The notes under the pieces were generated by a model. That model was given only the letters and a program-made list of their open reading frames with translations, did no database searches and was not told the origin of the DNA. Of a DNA stretch of 64,000 nucleotides, positions 50,799-62,300 are shown one piece after another (position 1 is the first letter of the stretch; every line of letters starts with the position of its first letter). A program made the position numbers and the translations under genes. The stretch spans positions 779,299-843,298 of the forward strand of contig VZRS01014168.1 in the NCBI GenBank assembly GCA_013398055.1. Direction: 5' to 3'. The stretch comes from Ifrita kowaldi. Its lineage: Eukaryota > Chordata > Aves > Passeriformes > Cinclosomatidae.

Positions 50799-53700
50799 CT
50801 AGAAATTACAAGTTAGAACAATAATTTATAAATTGAACAGGGATAGGAATTGTCTGAACACTTGAGCCCATTTTTGAAATCAGCACAGTTCAGTTACATA
50901 AAGGAGGAATTTACATTTCCTCTACTGATCACTGGAATTTAACTGGTAAGAGCCTGGTGCTCTTTATCTTCTAAATACCCTATGCAATAAATTATTCCCT
51001 GCTAAAAGGTGAAGAACTGTGGCTAAATCCTGTTTGCTATCTGTCTATGACATTGTCATAATCTTGGGTCAAAATTATTTCTCATTTTTTCCAGTTAAAA
51101 GCCTCAAAAGAAGCAAAATCATGAAAAGACATAAGAAATATGGTAAATACTAAAATCAGTTAGGAACCTAGACTGAAGTTTGGCACAATCTACGACTTTA
51201 AGCAGTTTTCTTAAACATCCTGAGAGGACTGAAGAGCTTTACTGTGTTTTTTCCATTTAAATGCAAACATTCTCCGCTGCCTATGCTCATAGGGAGATTG
51301 ATTATTACATAAGCTCAAAACACACTTGATACTTGTAGGATTTAACTCCACATCAACTTTAGTTCAAAAGACATGATAAGCAAACATGGAGGTGCAGTTT
51401 TCCCTCTATCCAAGCATTCAACAGCTAGAGAACTCAAAACAGCTCTAAAAAACTTGGTAGACTCCCTTCTCAGCTTCAGAGAAGTGTCAGACTCCTGTGA
51501 GTCTTCCTTCCCAAGATAGCACCATAAACACTCAGCTACAAGGTTGGGATTCAGGATGCTGTTTTCTTGAAGCTGTTTAATTTAGCAAGATTGAAAAAAA
51601 AAGTCTTATTAAGATGGAAAGGGAGATGGGAAGTACCAAGGGTTTGAAAAATAGAAATCCGATACTTCATTTCTAAAATGTTCTAGATGCTGGGATATTT
51701 TATATAACAAATCTGAGCTAGGATATACTGTTTACAATATTAATAGTAATTGTTTATTCAAGTGAGATGAAATGGAAAGAAATTAATATCAAGAAAACCT
51801 CAGGTGATGAAGGCAAACCTGAAAGGATAATCTTATTAAATCAAGCTTCTAAAGGGAAGAGTCTTAAATATAAAGAGACTGGGAGAAAAACAAAGAGGAA
51901 TTTTCTAAGGCTGAACCACACATACCTGAGAGCATTCAGAAGTCCTTCCACAGAGTCAGGCGGTTGTTCCTTTAAAACTTTTATGCATCCCTTCATCTGG
52001 GAACAGAAGCATGCCACTATTGAACAATAATATATGAATTGCACTAGCTGAAAACAAGGAAAATTTTCACCATATACAGGTAGGTTTCTTTTCTTACTGA
52101 GTGTTAATGCTGCTTTAGATAACGCAATAAAAGCATTGTAACTTATTAAAAATCATCTCAAAGTTAAAAACCCAATTTTGGAGAAAACAAAACTAAACTA
52201 AAAAAATACACTAAACTAAACTTTTACTTTAATAAGCATTTGTAGAGAGCAAACGATATATCAAGTGTCTATATTTTAACTTACACATAATTTCTCCAAT
52301 TCCAAATTAAAAATGTAAAAATCAAAACCAGCTGATATAAGCTAAAAAAAGGAGAGTTTGGGAGTTCCATGTCATTGCTGTTAAGAACTCTAAGAAGAGA
52401 TGTTTCAACTTAGACTTTTTATGTTTGCACACAAGGAAGTAATTTTCAGTATTCAGTTTTTAACTGTAAACGTAACCAGTGACAACTTATGATTTGTTTC
52501 ATAACTAGTGGTTAAAAATTTAGTCTAAGAAGTCCATGGTGTTGATATTAACACCACACTGAATGAAGATCTTTGTGGAGACTGTAAACAATGGGCTGAA
52601 ATCTGTCCAAATTTACAAAAGGGGAAATGAAGCAGAGAAAGCAGGACTAGAACTCATTTGACCCTCTGTACAGACTCCCTGGCTAGTCAATAGAGAGAAA
52701 CAAGAAATTATTCTCACCTATTCATAACGTATTTTCATATGTAATGAATTATGCCCCCAAAGTACTTCTTTCTTCCCACTGCTATGAAGACATTCTAATC
52801 TAGCTATCCAGAAATTAGCCTAGATTAATTCCATTTTATTCAATGTGGCAGGTAAAGACATGGCTGAGTCAAGATCTGAATCCTTTAATTTTCCAAGTCA
52901 CACTGGAGTGCTAAATCTACATGTCAGAATTTTCTTTTCAGCTAAAGAGCACTTCTGCCTTATTAAGGAAATGGATGATGAAACACTTAATTGAAGTCAG
53001 GGTCCATTTATTTGCCAGCAAAAATTAGTCAGAAAATGTAGCTCAGCATCCTCAACAGTGACCAGCCCAACAGACACTGCCCACTGGCTCATTTTTACCT
53101 GGAAGGTGTTAACTTGCTTTGCAAATAACAGATCAGATGAGATTCTCAGGCCAGCACCATGTGCTTTGAAGTGACACAGTTATTTTTTCTAAGTTAGAGA
53201 AACTCAAGTCTATGTGCACATCACTCAGTACAGTTTACTTGCCCCAGCAGATCTGATCAGACCAGACGAGGTCAAAGGGGATAAAAATTGAAACGATTCT
53301 TTTTAGTTTTTGTTAGAATCAGAATCCCTAAAACAATTAGGATGTCTAAGCTAGGAGACTGTAACTAATAGCCTGAAATACAGCCTCCAGCCTTGAAAGA
53401 GTAAGGAAAGGGAAACATACTCCACTGTCCCTGATATTCTCTTGCAATGGCTTGAATGCCTGAAGTGAATAGTTTGGAGAAAAGAATTGTTTACCACAGT
53501 AAAACAAACTCCTCATCTGAAACATTAGGAGATTTTTTTAATTACAGAAAAATCCCTAAACTAATTACACAAATCAAGATTCGGAACCATGTAGTCATTT
53601 TTTAAAACTGCGTCATACTCCTCCTGTCTCCCACTTACATCTAGCTAACTCTCCTGTAAGATTACAGGGCTTTAGGGTAAATGTGAGAAACAAAGTACAC

Positions 53701-56700
53701 ACAATGTATATTTGGTCCTATCAGAATATCAGTGTTGCTTCTGTAGGCAAGAACTAGCAGTCAAGAAATCTGCATTCAAGTCCCAGGCTCTATCTGCTTC
53801 ATGACCTTGAGCAAATCTATTCACCTTGTTGTGACAAATCTTTCCCTCTGTACAGAGTCAAAGAGGAGATGTGGCAAAATTCTGGTATCTATAGATGCAA
53901 AATGCTAACGAAGACCCAGTGACATGGAGGGCAATAATATTTGCTTTTTTCTACTCTTTTGAAGCAGGCTCTCTTGTAAAGGGAAAGACTAGGCATCTTT
54001 TTCATTAATAACAAAGCGGTGCATGAGATTTAGGTTTGTAAAAACATGTAGAAAAAAATGAGTACGCTTTTCATGTGTGCTTGCAATTCCTCACATGGAA
54101 AAATAAGGTTGATTTCTGTGTGACTGGCCATGCCAAAGATAAAACTGAAGGGTCATTATCAACAATACATCAGTAACATTTCAGTTCTGCTACTGCAGAT
54201 CTCAGACAAAGCAGAGACAACATTGAATATCTACTTATTTAGATAAGGGATAAAGAGATTTACTGCCTAAGATAAGCATTTCAACATTGATAAATTACAT
54301 GATTTAAAAAAAATTATGACCACAGAACATATTCCAGGCTAGGTGTAATACAAAATTATTTTAGCCTAACTATACAGTTGGCAAGAATGCAGAGCTAACA
54401 AAGAAAAATTATTATCTGTGCCTGCAGGAAAATAAAAATAAAAATAGCTGGTCCTTATTTTATTTTCAAACAAACTAATGTAGTAAAGAGCACAGGTGAA
54501 GATAAATTCTAAATTTTGCCATTCAAAAGTAATTAAAATTATTTATACCAAGCTGTAAGTTTGTGCTGAAAAAGAGCTGCAGACTAGTATTCTCAAACCT
54601 ACAGAGTACTAAAGAAAGGCCTCTCTTACATCAATCTTTGATGTCTTTGAGAAAGCTCCCACAGGATGAACGTGATCGTACAGAATAATAACTCCCACCA
54701 TTACTCGCATGCAGAACATAAGGGTCTCTTCACTGGTGAATCTACTCCTGTACTCTCTGGAAAGCAGAACAAAAGAAATAAGCATTCTAGACCTTTTACT
54801 AGACAACTTTAAAAACTAGACTGTGAGTGCGTGAAATCTGAACCAAGGGTGTATTTTGCAGTTGCAGATGCACACTAATAAGACTTTAAGTACCTGTGAA
54901 TCCCATAAGCCCTTGCCAATTTAGAAGAATTGTTAGAGAGTAAATAGATGCAAACCTCTTTTCATACCCATGCACAGTGGGGATCCTCAAAATGTATGTG
55001 ATGACGGCTTCATGGAAAACTTCATGAAATATGATGGAGATTGATCATACTTATGTTTAATCTCAGAAACACCACATGCTGGGACCTCAAAGGAGGTCCT
55101 GTTTTTGCTTAAATTCCTACTTTGGAATAGGTAAGTGGGATCTAAGTTCAGCAGCTGGGAAATTCAGGGCTTCACCGAGGTGGATTGTAATAGTCATTGT
55201 GCTCTCTCTCTCTCTGTACTGTAGAACCTTTCAGTTTACAATAACTTCAACTTTTATTCTTCCACAACTTCGTAACATAAATAGATTTAAAGGCTACAGA
55301 AATTTTTATGTGAAAATGCTTGATTATCCCACAATTAGAATTAAATATCAGATAATCTTTTAGATGACTCACAAGTCTTTTTCTCTGATTTTGTCAAAAA
55401 AAGAGCTGACTCATAAGGCTACTTTTCAATTACTATTTTTATGATGTGTCAGGATTGTGAGATGAGTCCCACTCCTACAGGCACTTCTCCAGAATTTTCA
55501 TGAACAAACACAAACCTCAGGAATTCTACCCTTTACATGGCACCATGAACAAATGACTCATAGGCAGAAAGACTACCTTGACTCTATCTTGTTTATGCTT
55601 TCCAGTCAAAGAGACATCTAACCTAAAATATACTCCACTAAATGCATAGCAAAATAATAATAAAAATATAATAAAATAATAGCCCACTGGCTATTATTAT
55701 CTACACTAGCAGATACAAACACAATTGTACAGCTGAATGCATTTATATGAACGAAAATTCATACAGCTGAGTTTTTTCATATCTAGAATAAATGGCTGCA
55801 TCCAAAAAAAGACCTACTTAAATGATCCTTGAAATAGTCCTTGTGTATTTGCTAAAGTGCTGCTTGGAAGAGCCAAAATCTTGTCCCTCTGTGTGCTAAT
55901 AATTGAGCAGCATGGGCAAGCAGGAGGCAGCAGTCAGCCTTTGGCCCTGGTTAGACAAGACACAGACACTGAAGCCTGTGAGTGCATAAGATTATTACAC
56001 TCGTATAATATACCCTTTTGTTGAAATGCAGGCTGACCATGTAAGCTCTCCCCAAGAAAACTCAGCACTGATTCATGAAAGATATCATAAGGTGGTTAGG
56101 AGGCAAGGCTTTCCAATACCAGGTCATGATTTGTACACAAAAGTAGTAACAGCTTAAGGCAAAGATACAGGAATTCACTGGGAAAAAATTGCATTATCCT
56201 AGGTGGCTAATTAAAGTACAAGTTCTGTTGTACAAACCTCCCAAGACATAAGGTAAAACTTACGGTGTTTCCAACATGACTTTACATACACTGGCCATAG
56301 TACTTAGACAGTCCGTTGTATTTTCAATTGGTAACGTTTTGTTCTGGAAGGGTAAGAAAAAGTCAATATTCAGTAAACTATCTTTTGAAATTAAAATCAA
56401 GAATGTCTGTGTTAGACCTTTCTCCCCCTTTACGTACTTCGAATACAAAATTTATCGTTGCGTTACTGAGGGTTTTCAGCATTGGTGTGGCCTCTGCATA
56501 GAACAGGGACATCCTATTGGCCATTTCATTGTTCACTTCATTCTCAATGTCTAGCTGATGAAAACAGGAGAAAAAATAGTCAGTAAAGCTCTTTAAAATC
56601 TTGCCAGCAGCAAGAAAAAGATACAGTACACGTTCACATCAGCAAGCAGACTGTTGCATGAATAGTTCTCTCTAATCACTTCATCCGGACTGCTGATTAA

Positions 56701-59333
56701 CTCTCAGTGTGAAGGAGAGAACGTGGCAGCTACTGAATCAAAAGCAAAAACTTTACCACAAATGTCATAAATGCATCCTGATAAATTAATACCTCACTGT
56801 GTGCAGCACACCAGAGTTTATTTACTTACATGCATGTTGTTTATTCTGTTGCGACTTATTGTCCGCCTGTAATAACTGAAGTCGTTCTGAATTGCTGGGT
56901 TTCTCATCTTCCAGGAAGAAAAACAGCAAATATTCAGTTTTGGTTCAAAATACACAGCAAAAATCAACATGTATTGAAAGACTTTATTAACCTTAAGTTC
57001 ATCAAAACGAAGAGTAAAATGTAAGATTTCTGCAAACTCTTTTGCTAGAGCCTGTTCCCGTTCCAGGTGCTGAGTTGGAGTATAGGGAGGGCATGTCAAG
57101 GATTCCAGTAAACTCTGCAGGGCTTTCTCTGAATAAAAATCAGAAGCACAAATTGTAGTCAGTCCACACAAAGACAAATTTTTAACTACATATCTAAACA
57201 TACTGCATTCGAAGGGAAGGAACCCTCCAAACATGCAGAGACCTAACAGAAGTGGTTTTTCTTATTATCCTGAAGTGAGAAACATTAATTGAAGACACCT
57301 GCCTCTTCAGGCTCTGTCATTTTCTCTCCATTTTGTATCATTGAACTCTTTTCCATTTTTGTCACCCTTCATCTGGGATCCCTATCAAAAATTCTAGTGG
57401 AAGCATTTTTCTTGCATTCAGATTTCCAGCACTTTCATCTTCCTCAATTAGCGATCAGCTCAGTATAGAGATTATTCTGGCATCTCTGTTACTAAAAGTG
57501 TACTCTCAGGCACTGATAGCAATATAAATCAGCTTCTGTGCCTGTAATTACTAGCATAACTCAAAAAGTGAAAGACACAGTTAGAGGACATCGTAGAAGA
57601 ATTCCCTTGCACTGGGAGCCCTCTCACTTCACACATGTATTTGCGTTCCAGAGTTCTAATTCAAAAAAATAACTACATCACCTTTTGTGTCTGTTGTGAT
57701 GAAAAAGTCAGTGTACAACACATCCAACTTCGGATTTTCACCCTGTGAGAGAGTTTATTGATACTCTTTCCGTATTATCCCTGCTTTTAAGAAGTCTCAA
57801 ACTATTACTGACTTACATTCCTTCTAAAACTCCAAAGGATCCAAATTACAAAAAATAAATTGCATTCGTCCAACATGGACCAGTGAAGTACAGAAAAGTG
57901 GCAGGAAACAGTGAAAAACTTTGTAGTTTTAGAATGTTTTTTGCTTGTATGCTATTTAGGTAATATAGACAAACTAACAAACTATGAAATTAAGATTAAA
58001 GAGATGCCTCAATAAATGCAATTGCAGAAAAATGTTTGTTGATATCAAACAGAAATAATATTAACTCTAAAACTCTTTAAAAAGTTTGTGGAAAGACAAA
58101 ACTTCCTCTTTCATTTTATACAAAAAACCTATTAAACATACATACTAAAACGGCTCACCTAATCTGAGTGAAAACTCATAAAAGCGCTTTAGCCTTACAA
58201 CCAGGGGACACACTGAATTCCATGCTTTTTCTTGCAGCTGGATATCATTGGGATTTTGTATTGCCTGAAATGAAAATATTACCATAAAAACCTGTGATAA
58301 ATGAATAACAAGCAAGAGGTGGTTTGGAATTTTTCTACATTATTTTAAAAAGTATTGTAAAACATGGAAGAATTCTGAGAAATTACATTGCATAGGATTC
58401 CAAAAAATACTGTGTTTTTCACCTTCCCTCACCCCTGCAACATACTGTTTTAAACTCATTCATTACAGTGAACCACTGACATACTCTTTTGGGAGCAAAA
58501 CTGTTGTAGAAGCGTCAGGTAGAACTTTTTATGTGACTACTGGTTGCAAAAGTAGCCTTTTTTTCAGGTTTTGATGCTTTTGAAATCTGCAACATGCTGA
58601 GTTTCTTAAGTAATCAACAGGTCACACTAAGAGCATCTGCAAATCTGATTAAGGAAAAGTTTTGGTCACCCGAGAAAAATTCGAAGTTACAGTTCAAAAT
58701 TGTACTTCAGGACCAGTTTCACAGAATAAGATGCCTCTAAAGTGGATGTGAAGCTATAATGTACTAGGATTCATTATTCCACTTACACAAAAGAACAATT
58801 GTCTGTATCGTGTGTTTCTGACACCTGAGTATTCTTTCATGTCCTCAAATTTGACTTCTGCCATGAGATACATGAAATAAGGTATATGAAATGGTGCTTC
58901 TTGAAGTGAAAAATAATAACTAATTACTAACAGAAAACCTGAAAGAAGTTCCAACAGCCTTCATTTAATGATTTCAAGTAATAACTAATTACTAACAGAA
59001 AACCTGAAAGAAGTTCCAACAGCCATCATTTAATGATTTCAAATTACAACTTTATACTTAATGTTACACATAATCTGTTACGTATTTTATAAATACAATT
59101 TTAAGGAGATTTTCATTTGAGTTCATAGAATGTGCTTGGACAAAGGACAGAGCAGGGAACATATCAAGTTTTGCCTGATTTTGCTTCCAAAGAAGTCATT
59201 AACAAACATACATCTCTAATTTCTTGTCCAGCTCCTTTGTAAGCCTGAAGGTCTGCAAGCATGCTTTCTGAGTCCTGTAAAACTGCACTGATCTGGTTCC
59301 AGACCTCCCTCTCTCCATCCGTGGGCTGTGCAT
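50735..59333 (-). CDS. CYRIA: CYRIA (FAM49A), CYFIP-related Rac1 interactor A; 3' nine coding exons
   Basis: Nine coding exons on the minus strand: 59333-59212, 58264-58159, 57128-56992, 56907-56830, 56554-56438, 56343-56264, 54756-54630, 51996-51926 and 50798-50735. Seen: each is bounded by AG and GT, the phases join, and together they give 299 residues ending IRAMLQ-stop. Known: CYRI proteins (DUF1394 family) bind active Rac1 and oppose the Scar/WAVE complex at the plasma membrane, limiting lamellipodia; residues as in human CYRIA (LTCPPYTPTQHLE, RTISRNRINNMH, CKVMLETP) separate it from CYRIB. The Rac1-binding Arg pair falls at 159-160, in SYYRRTISR. The missing 24 N-terminal residues carry the myristoylated Gly2 and start outside the window. 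The gene is intact as far as visible. One unexpected residue is Phe at 209, where I recall Ser. Confidence 0.96.
51926..51996 (-). CDS. CYRIA: CYRIA coding exon 9 (residues ~280-303)
   Basis: Acceptor GTTCCCAG, then MKGCIKVLKEQPPDSVEGLL...AL plus AG (first two bases of Arg), donor GTATGT, 71 bases. Part of the conserved C-terminal helix bundle. Plus-strand open frames over this exon are antisense shadows. Confidence 0.95.
54630..54756 (-). CDS. CYRIA: CYRIA coding exon 8 (residues ~237-279)
   Basis: Acceptor CTTTCCAG, one base (A) completing Pro, then 42 codons EYRSRFTSEETLMFCMRV...GAFSKTSKID, donor GTAAGA, 127 bases. LMFCMRVMVGVIILYDHVHP is a hydrophobic core helix segment of the DUF1394 fold. 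One Cys-to-Ser difference (GAFSK) from human as I recall it. Confidence 0.96.
55650..55682. repeat. Short (TAA)n-type low-complexity run
   Basis: AATAATAATAAAAATATAAT and similar units within the intron between CYRIA exons 7 and 8. A (CT)7 run lies nearby at 55202-55216. Confidence 0.8.
56264..56343 (-). CDS. CYRIA: CYRIA coding exon 7 (residues 211-237)
   Basis: Acceptor CTTCCAG, then NKTLPIENTTDCLSTMASVC...MLET plus CC (first two bases of Pro), donor GTAAGT, 80 bases. The intron separating it from exon 6 is only 94 bases, so exons 4 to 7 form a compact group spanning under 900 bases. Confidence 0.95.
56438..56554 (-). CDS. CYRIA: CYRIA coding exon 6 (residues 172-210)
   Basis: Acceptor TTTTCATCAG, then 39 codons LDIENEVNNEMANRMSLF...TLSNATINFVFE, donor GTACGT, phase 0, 117 bases. 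The end reads FVFE where I recall FVSE in the family: codon TTC at 56443-56441. Either a species substitution or a base-call error. Confidence 0.94.
56830..56907 (-). CDS. CYRIA: CYRIA coding exon 5 with the Rac1-binding Arg pair (residues 146-171)
   Basis: Acceptor CTGGAAG, then 26 whole codons MRNPAIQNDFSYYRRTISRN...NNMH and a strong GTAAGT donor; 78 bases, phase 0 at both ends. Counting from the family start, the Arg pair is 159-160, equivalent to Arg160-161 of CYRIB, which are required for Rac1 binding (known for CYRIB, inferred here). Confidence 0.96.
56992..57128 (-). CDS. CYRIA: CYRIA coding exon 4 (residues ~100-145)
   Basis: Acceptor ATTCAG, then two bases completing Glu and 45 codons (KALQSLLESLTCPPY...LHFTLRFDELK), 137 bases. 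It ends in phase 0 with AAG followed by GTTAAT, a weak donor with poor +3 to +6 agreement. The CPPYTPTQHLE stretch and AKEF are CYRIA-type; CYRIB has STPYSPTQHLE and AKQF. The next intron is only 84 bases long. Confidence 0.96.
58159..58264 (-). CDS. CYRIA: CYRIA coding exon 3 (residues ~65-100)
   Basis: Acceptor CATTTCAG, then 35 codons AIQNPNDIQLQEKAWN...RFYEFSLRL plus the first base of Glu, then donor GTGAGC. Length is 106 bases. It differs from the human protein, as I recall it, only conservatively (Ser for Ala after KAWN, Leu for Ile in FSLRL). Confidence 0.95.
58914..59043. repeat. 65-bp tandem duplication within a CYRIA intron
   Basis: Copies 58914-58978 and 58979-59043 differ at about two positions (CCTTCAT against CCATCAT, and the last base). 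It lies in the intron between coding exons 2 and 3, about 170 bases from the exon 2 donor. Confidence 0.93.
59212..59333 (-). CDS. CYRIA: CYRIA coding exon 2 (residues ~24-64)
   Basis: Starts after a TTCTTAG acceptor with two bases (AT) that finish the Asn codon begun in the upstream exon, then reads AQPTDGEREVWNQ...AYKGAGQEIRD (40 codons). It ends in phase 0 at GAT before a GTATGT donor. Length is 122 bases. This is the N-terminal helical part of the CYRI fold. Reading upstream through the acceptor gives an apparent Met start (MYCSFLL...) that is intron, not protein. The preceding exon is absent from the window. Confidence 0.95.
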
Positions 59334-62300
59334 CTAAGAACGAGAAAAGCAAAATGCACAAAGTCAAAAGGAAGCTGCAGTACAAATAGCAAGATTACTC
59401 AGTTCTACTTAACAATACCACATCCAGCTTAACTATGTGTAACTCCATTCTGATGTAGGTTTTTTTCAAATATACAATTATACTGCCATTCTGCTAACAT
59501 CCAAGCTTCTGCTTTTTATAGCAAGGAAGGAAAAACAGTACAGTTTTTGTATGCTCTGGCTCATAATGCCTCTTCTCAAAACACAGCATTTTAAAGAGCA
59601 GCAGTATCATAAAGCAATGTTATTAGAAAATAGGATAATGCATCAGTCCCTCTCTTTCACTAGCTCCATGGCTCAATTACAAAGAATTGCTCACTTTTCT
59701 TGCAGCTTGGGGATAAAATCAGGCCTTTCAATGGATGGAGCAGTGGGATATTGCTCCACTTTGACTTTTGTCCAGGCTTCCTTAACCAGGATAATTTATT
59801 TCTCCTTTTGTAAAACACAGATACAGTACTATTAAAAATAATTTTTTCCTCATGTATGTCAAGGATCATTCATGCCACTAAAATAAATCCAGCTCTGTCA
59901 CTAATCAGTTTTCAGGGTGTGAGTGACCTGTAGACCTTTACTGTTGAGCGAAATGACATGTGAAAGTAGATCAATTTTCCTATTCAAATCTCCTCCTATG
60001 CGATTTACACAGCAGTGTGACACCAGAGTGTGATGTTATTCCCAGAACACTGACACATTAGACAAGGTAGAGATCTTCTGTCTTCTTTTGCTTTAAAACA
60101 TAAAGATGATAGGCAGTGACCAAAGACTGGATAACCTATATATGGGATTGCAGTCTATATGTGAAGGAACAATGATATTGTCCCAGCAGATTTCTACAGA
60201 GACAAAACTTCCCTTAGATTTGTATTAGCTTGTAAAGATAGAATGTTAATTTTTATAAAAGAGAAAAAATACCTTGAATCTTAGAACTTAAAGACTACTT
60301 GTTGGAATTAAAAGCAATGAGGTAAGTTCAGTTCAGAACTTACCAACTAGGATGAGCTACTGTATTCATCTCTACAATAATAGACAAGAAATATTAAAAA
60401 TACTTTTTCTATTTAGCCGTCTCACTCTCCTTAAGAAAACTGACAGAGTTTTCTACCCATGTATCATAATTGGATTCATTTACCCAGTCCCCATTAGAAA
60501 CAAAAGCACTGGTTCACACTGGAGTGTATGGAAAAGTGGCATTCTCTCCACGATGTTTCAGGTTCAGATAATCTGTTTAAATGTTTCAAATTATCTACGG
60601 ACCTTGCATGAATGGGACACAAATGGCTGAGATTTACATGTCTGTAGCTCCAAAGCAACTTGAACTCAAAATCTTTCCCATATATCTATGGCACCATGAG
60701 TCCCATGAAACTGGGCACATAATACTGAGTGGACTTGCCTTTTATTCTGGAAGTTTTCCTTTATCTTATTTAAAAAGTGAAAATAAACATAAACTGGGCT
60801 TACTTAGCTGGGTTTTATAGCCAAAATACTTCATGTAACTAAAAAATTCCACTATCCTTCAAGAAGTGAGGGAAACAAGCACAGAAGGAAAAAACTGTCC
60901 CCACAGGAAAATCCCATCTGGGCCATGGCTGTTGAACTGACCCATCAGTCACATTAAATTTACAGTGTTCCAGACTGGTTCTTTCCTCAAGCTGCAAGAA
61001 AACTCAGGTACACACCATAAGGTGCTTGCCATCTTGTGATTAAGAAGCAAAACAGAAAACCCTTCTGACTTTAAGAAGGAAAGCAGTGATCCTGCAAAAC
61101 AGTTACATACCATACAACAACAGAGCAGGGGAAGGTAGGAGTCACATAAAAATCAGTATTGGTATTTTAATAGTTAAATTAGTCAATGAAAATAACATTT
61201 TCAGTGAATGCCAGCACAAGAGAATAAATAATTTGTTAGTGCAGTTCATTAATGTAAAATTTGCATGTGCAGGTCATCTGAAGCATCTTGCTTAACCTTG
61301 TTGGTTAACAAGGTACTTCTATGTTAATTTTTACAATTTATTTGCTTTAAAAGTACTAGAGCTTAAGGGGGATGTAAATGCTATAGACTGTCCAGCACTT
61401 CGGGACTTCAAAATGGCCTTTAGTAACACCCTTTATTGTAAGTCTTTTTCAAAATTTCCAAATTCATCTTTTGGAAGTTGGTGAAAGGAGGAATATTTGA
61501 AACTCGCTGAGCTTTCTGTAGTATCCCAGCACCTGGGGATGCAGAAGCAAGAGGCAGGTAGGTGTGTGGAAGAGGGAAAGAGAGGGAAGGGAGAGGAAGA
61601 GGGCTGCAAAGGCTCCAGAGCAACATGCTTAGCTTGCATTTGCAGATGCAGTGTATAATTATGTTGGAAGTATTTAGCTTAAAAAGAAAGGTAGCGAGGA
61701 TGATTCAGGCGTTTTTTTTTTAAAAAAAAGCATGCATCTTATTTTTGAAATAGAAGTTATGCAAACAGATGTTTTGATAACACCATGGCCATGTTTCAAA
61801 AGGGATTTTACAAGAAGATCCTGCCAAAAATGGTCAGCTAAAATAACTGCAATGGATCAATTTCACCTTACTGTCAACAACAATAATAGCAACAACAACT
61901 AAAAGAAATTGAGACTTCTTCATGACAGATTTTGGCTTTTAAAACTGGTTTTCTATTCCAGAGAAACCAAAGCTAGTTTCTCTGCTCTCAATTAAAAAAT
62001 ACCAATCCTGAATCACAGTGTGGAATCACTGCTTGGAGGTGCTCATCTTTTATCCCCACCACCGGAGAACCAGCATGTGCTTCAGGAACCTGAGCCCACT
62101 TATAAATGAAACCACTACCACTGACTAACCCACAGCGAATCCAAGCCCTCTCAGCAACAAGTTATCATAATGGCCAGACTCACTGCGTTTCAAGTTTCAG
62201 TTTTTAGAGTATTCATGATTAGCATTTAGAGTATTCTGTCTTTAATAAGACAAAATAGAGAACCCTTTTACCTCCCATTGGACAAATGTTTCTAATGTGA

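Noticed and set aside
51767..52030. 87-aa plus-strand open frame
   Set aside because: Antisense of CYRIA coding exon 9.
58787..58899. Possible cassette exon between CYRIA exons 2 and 3 (protein-like minus frame, AG before, GTAAGT after)
   Set aside because: Sizes from either acceptor (71 or 113 bases) would shift the reading frame, and no such exon is known to me in the family. Left as chance or, at most, a poison exon.
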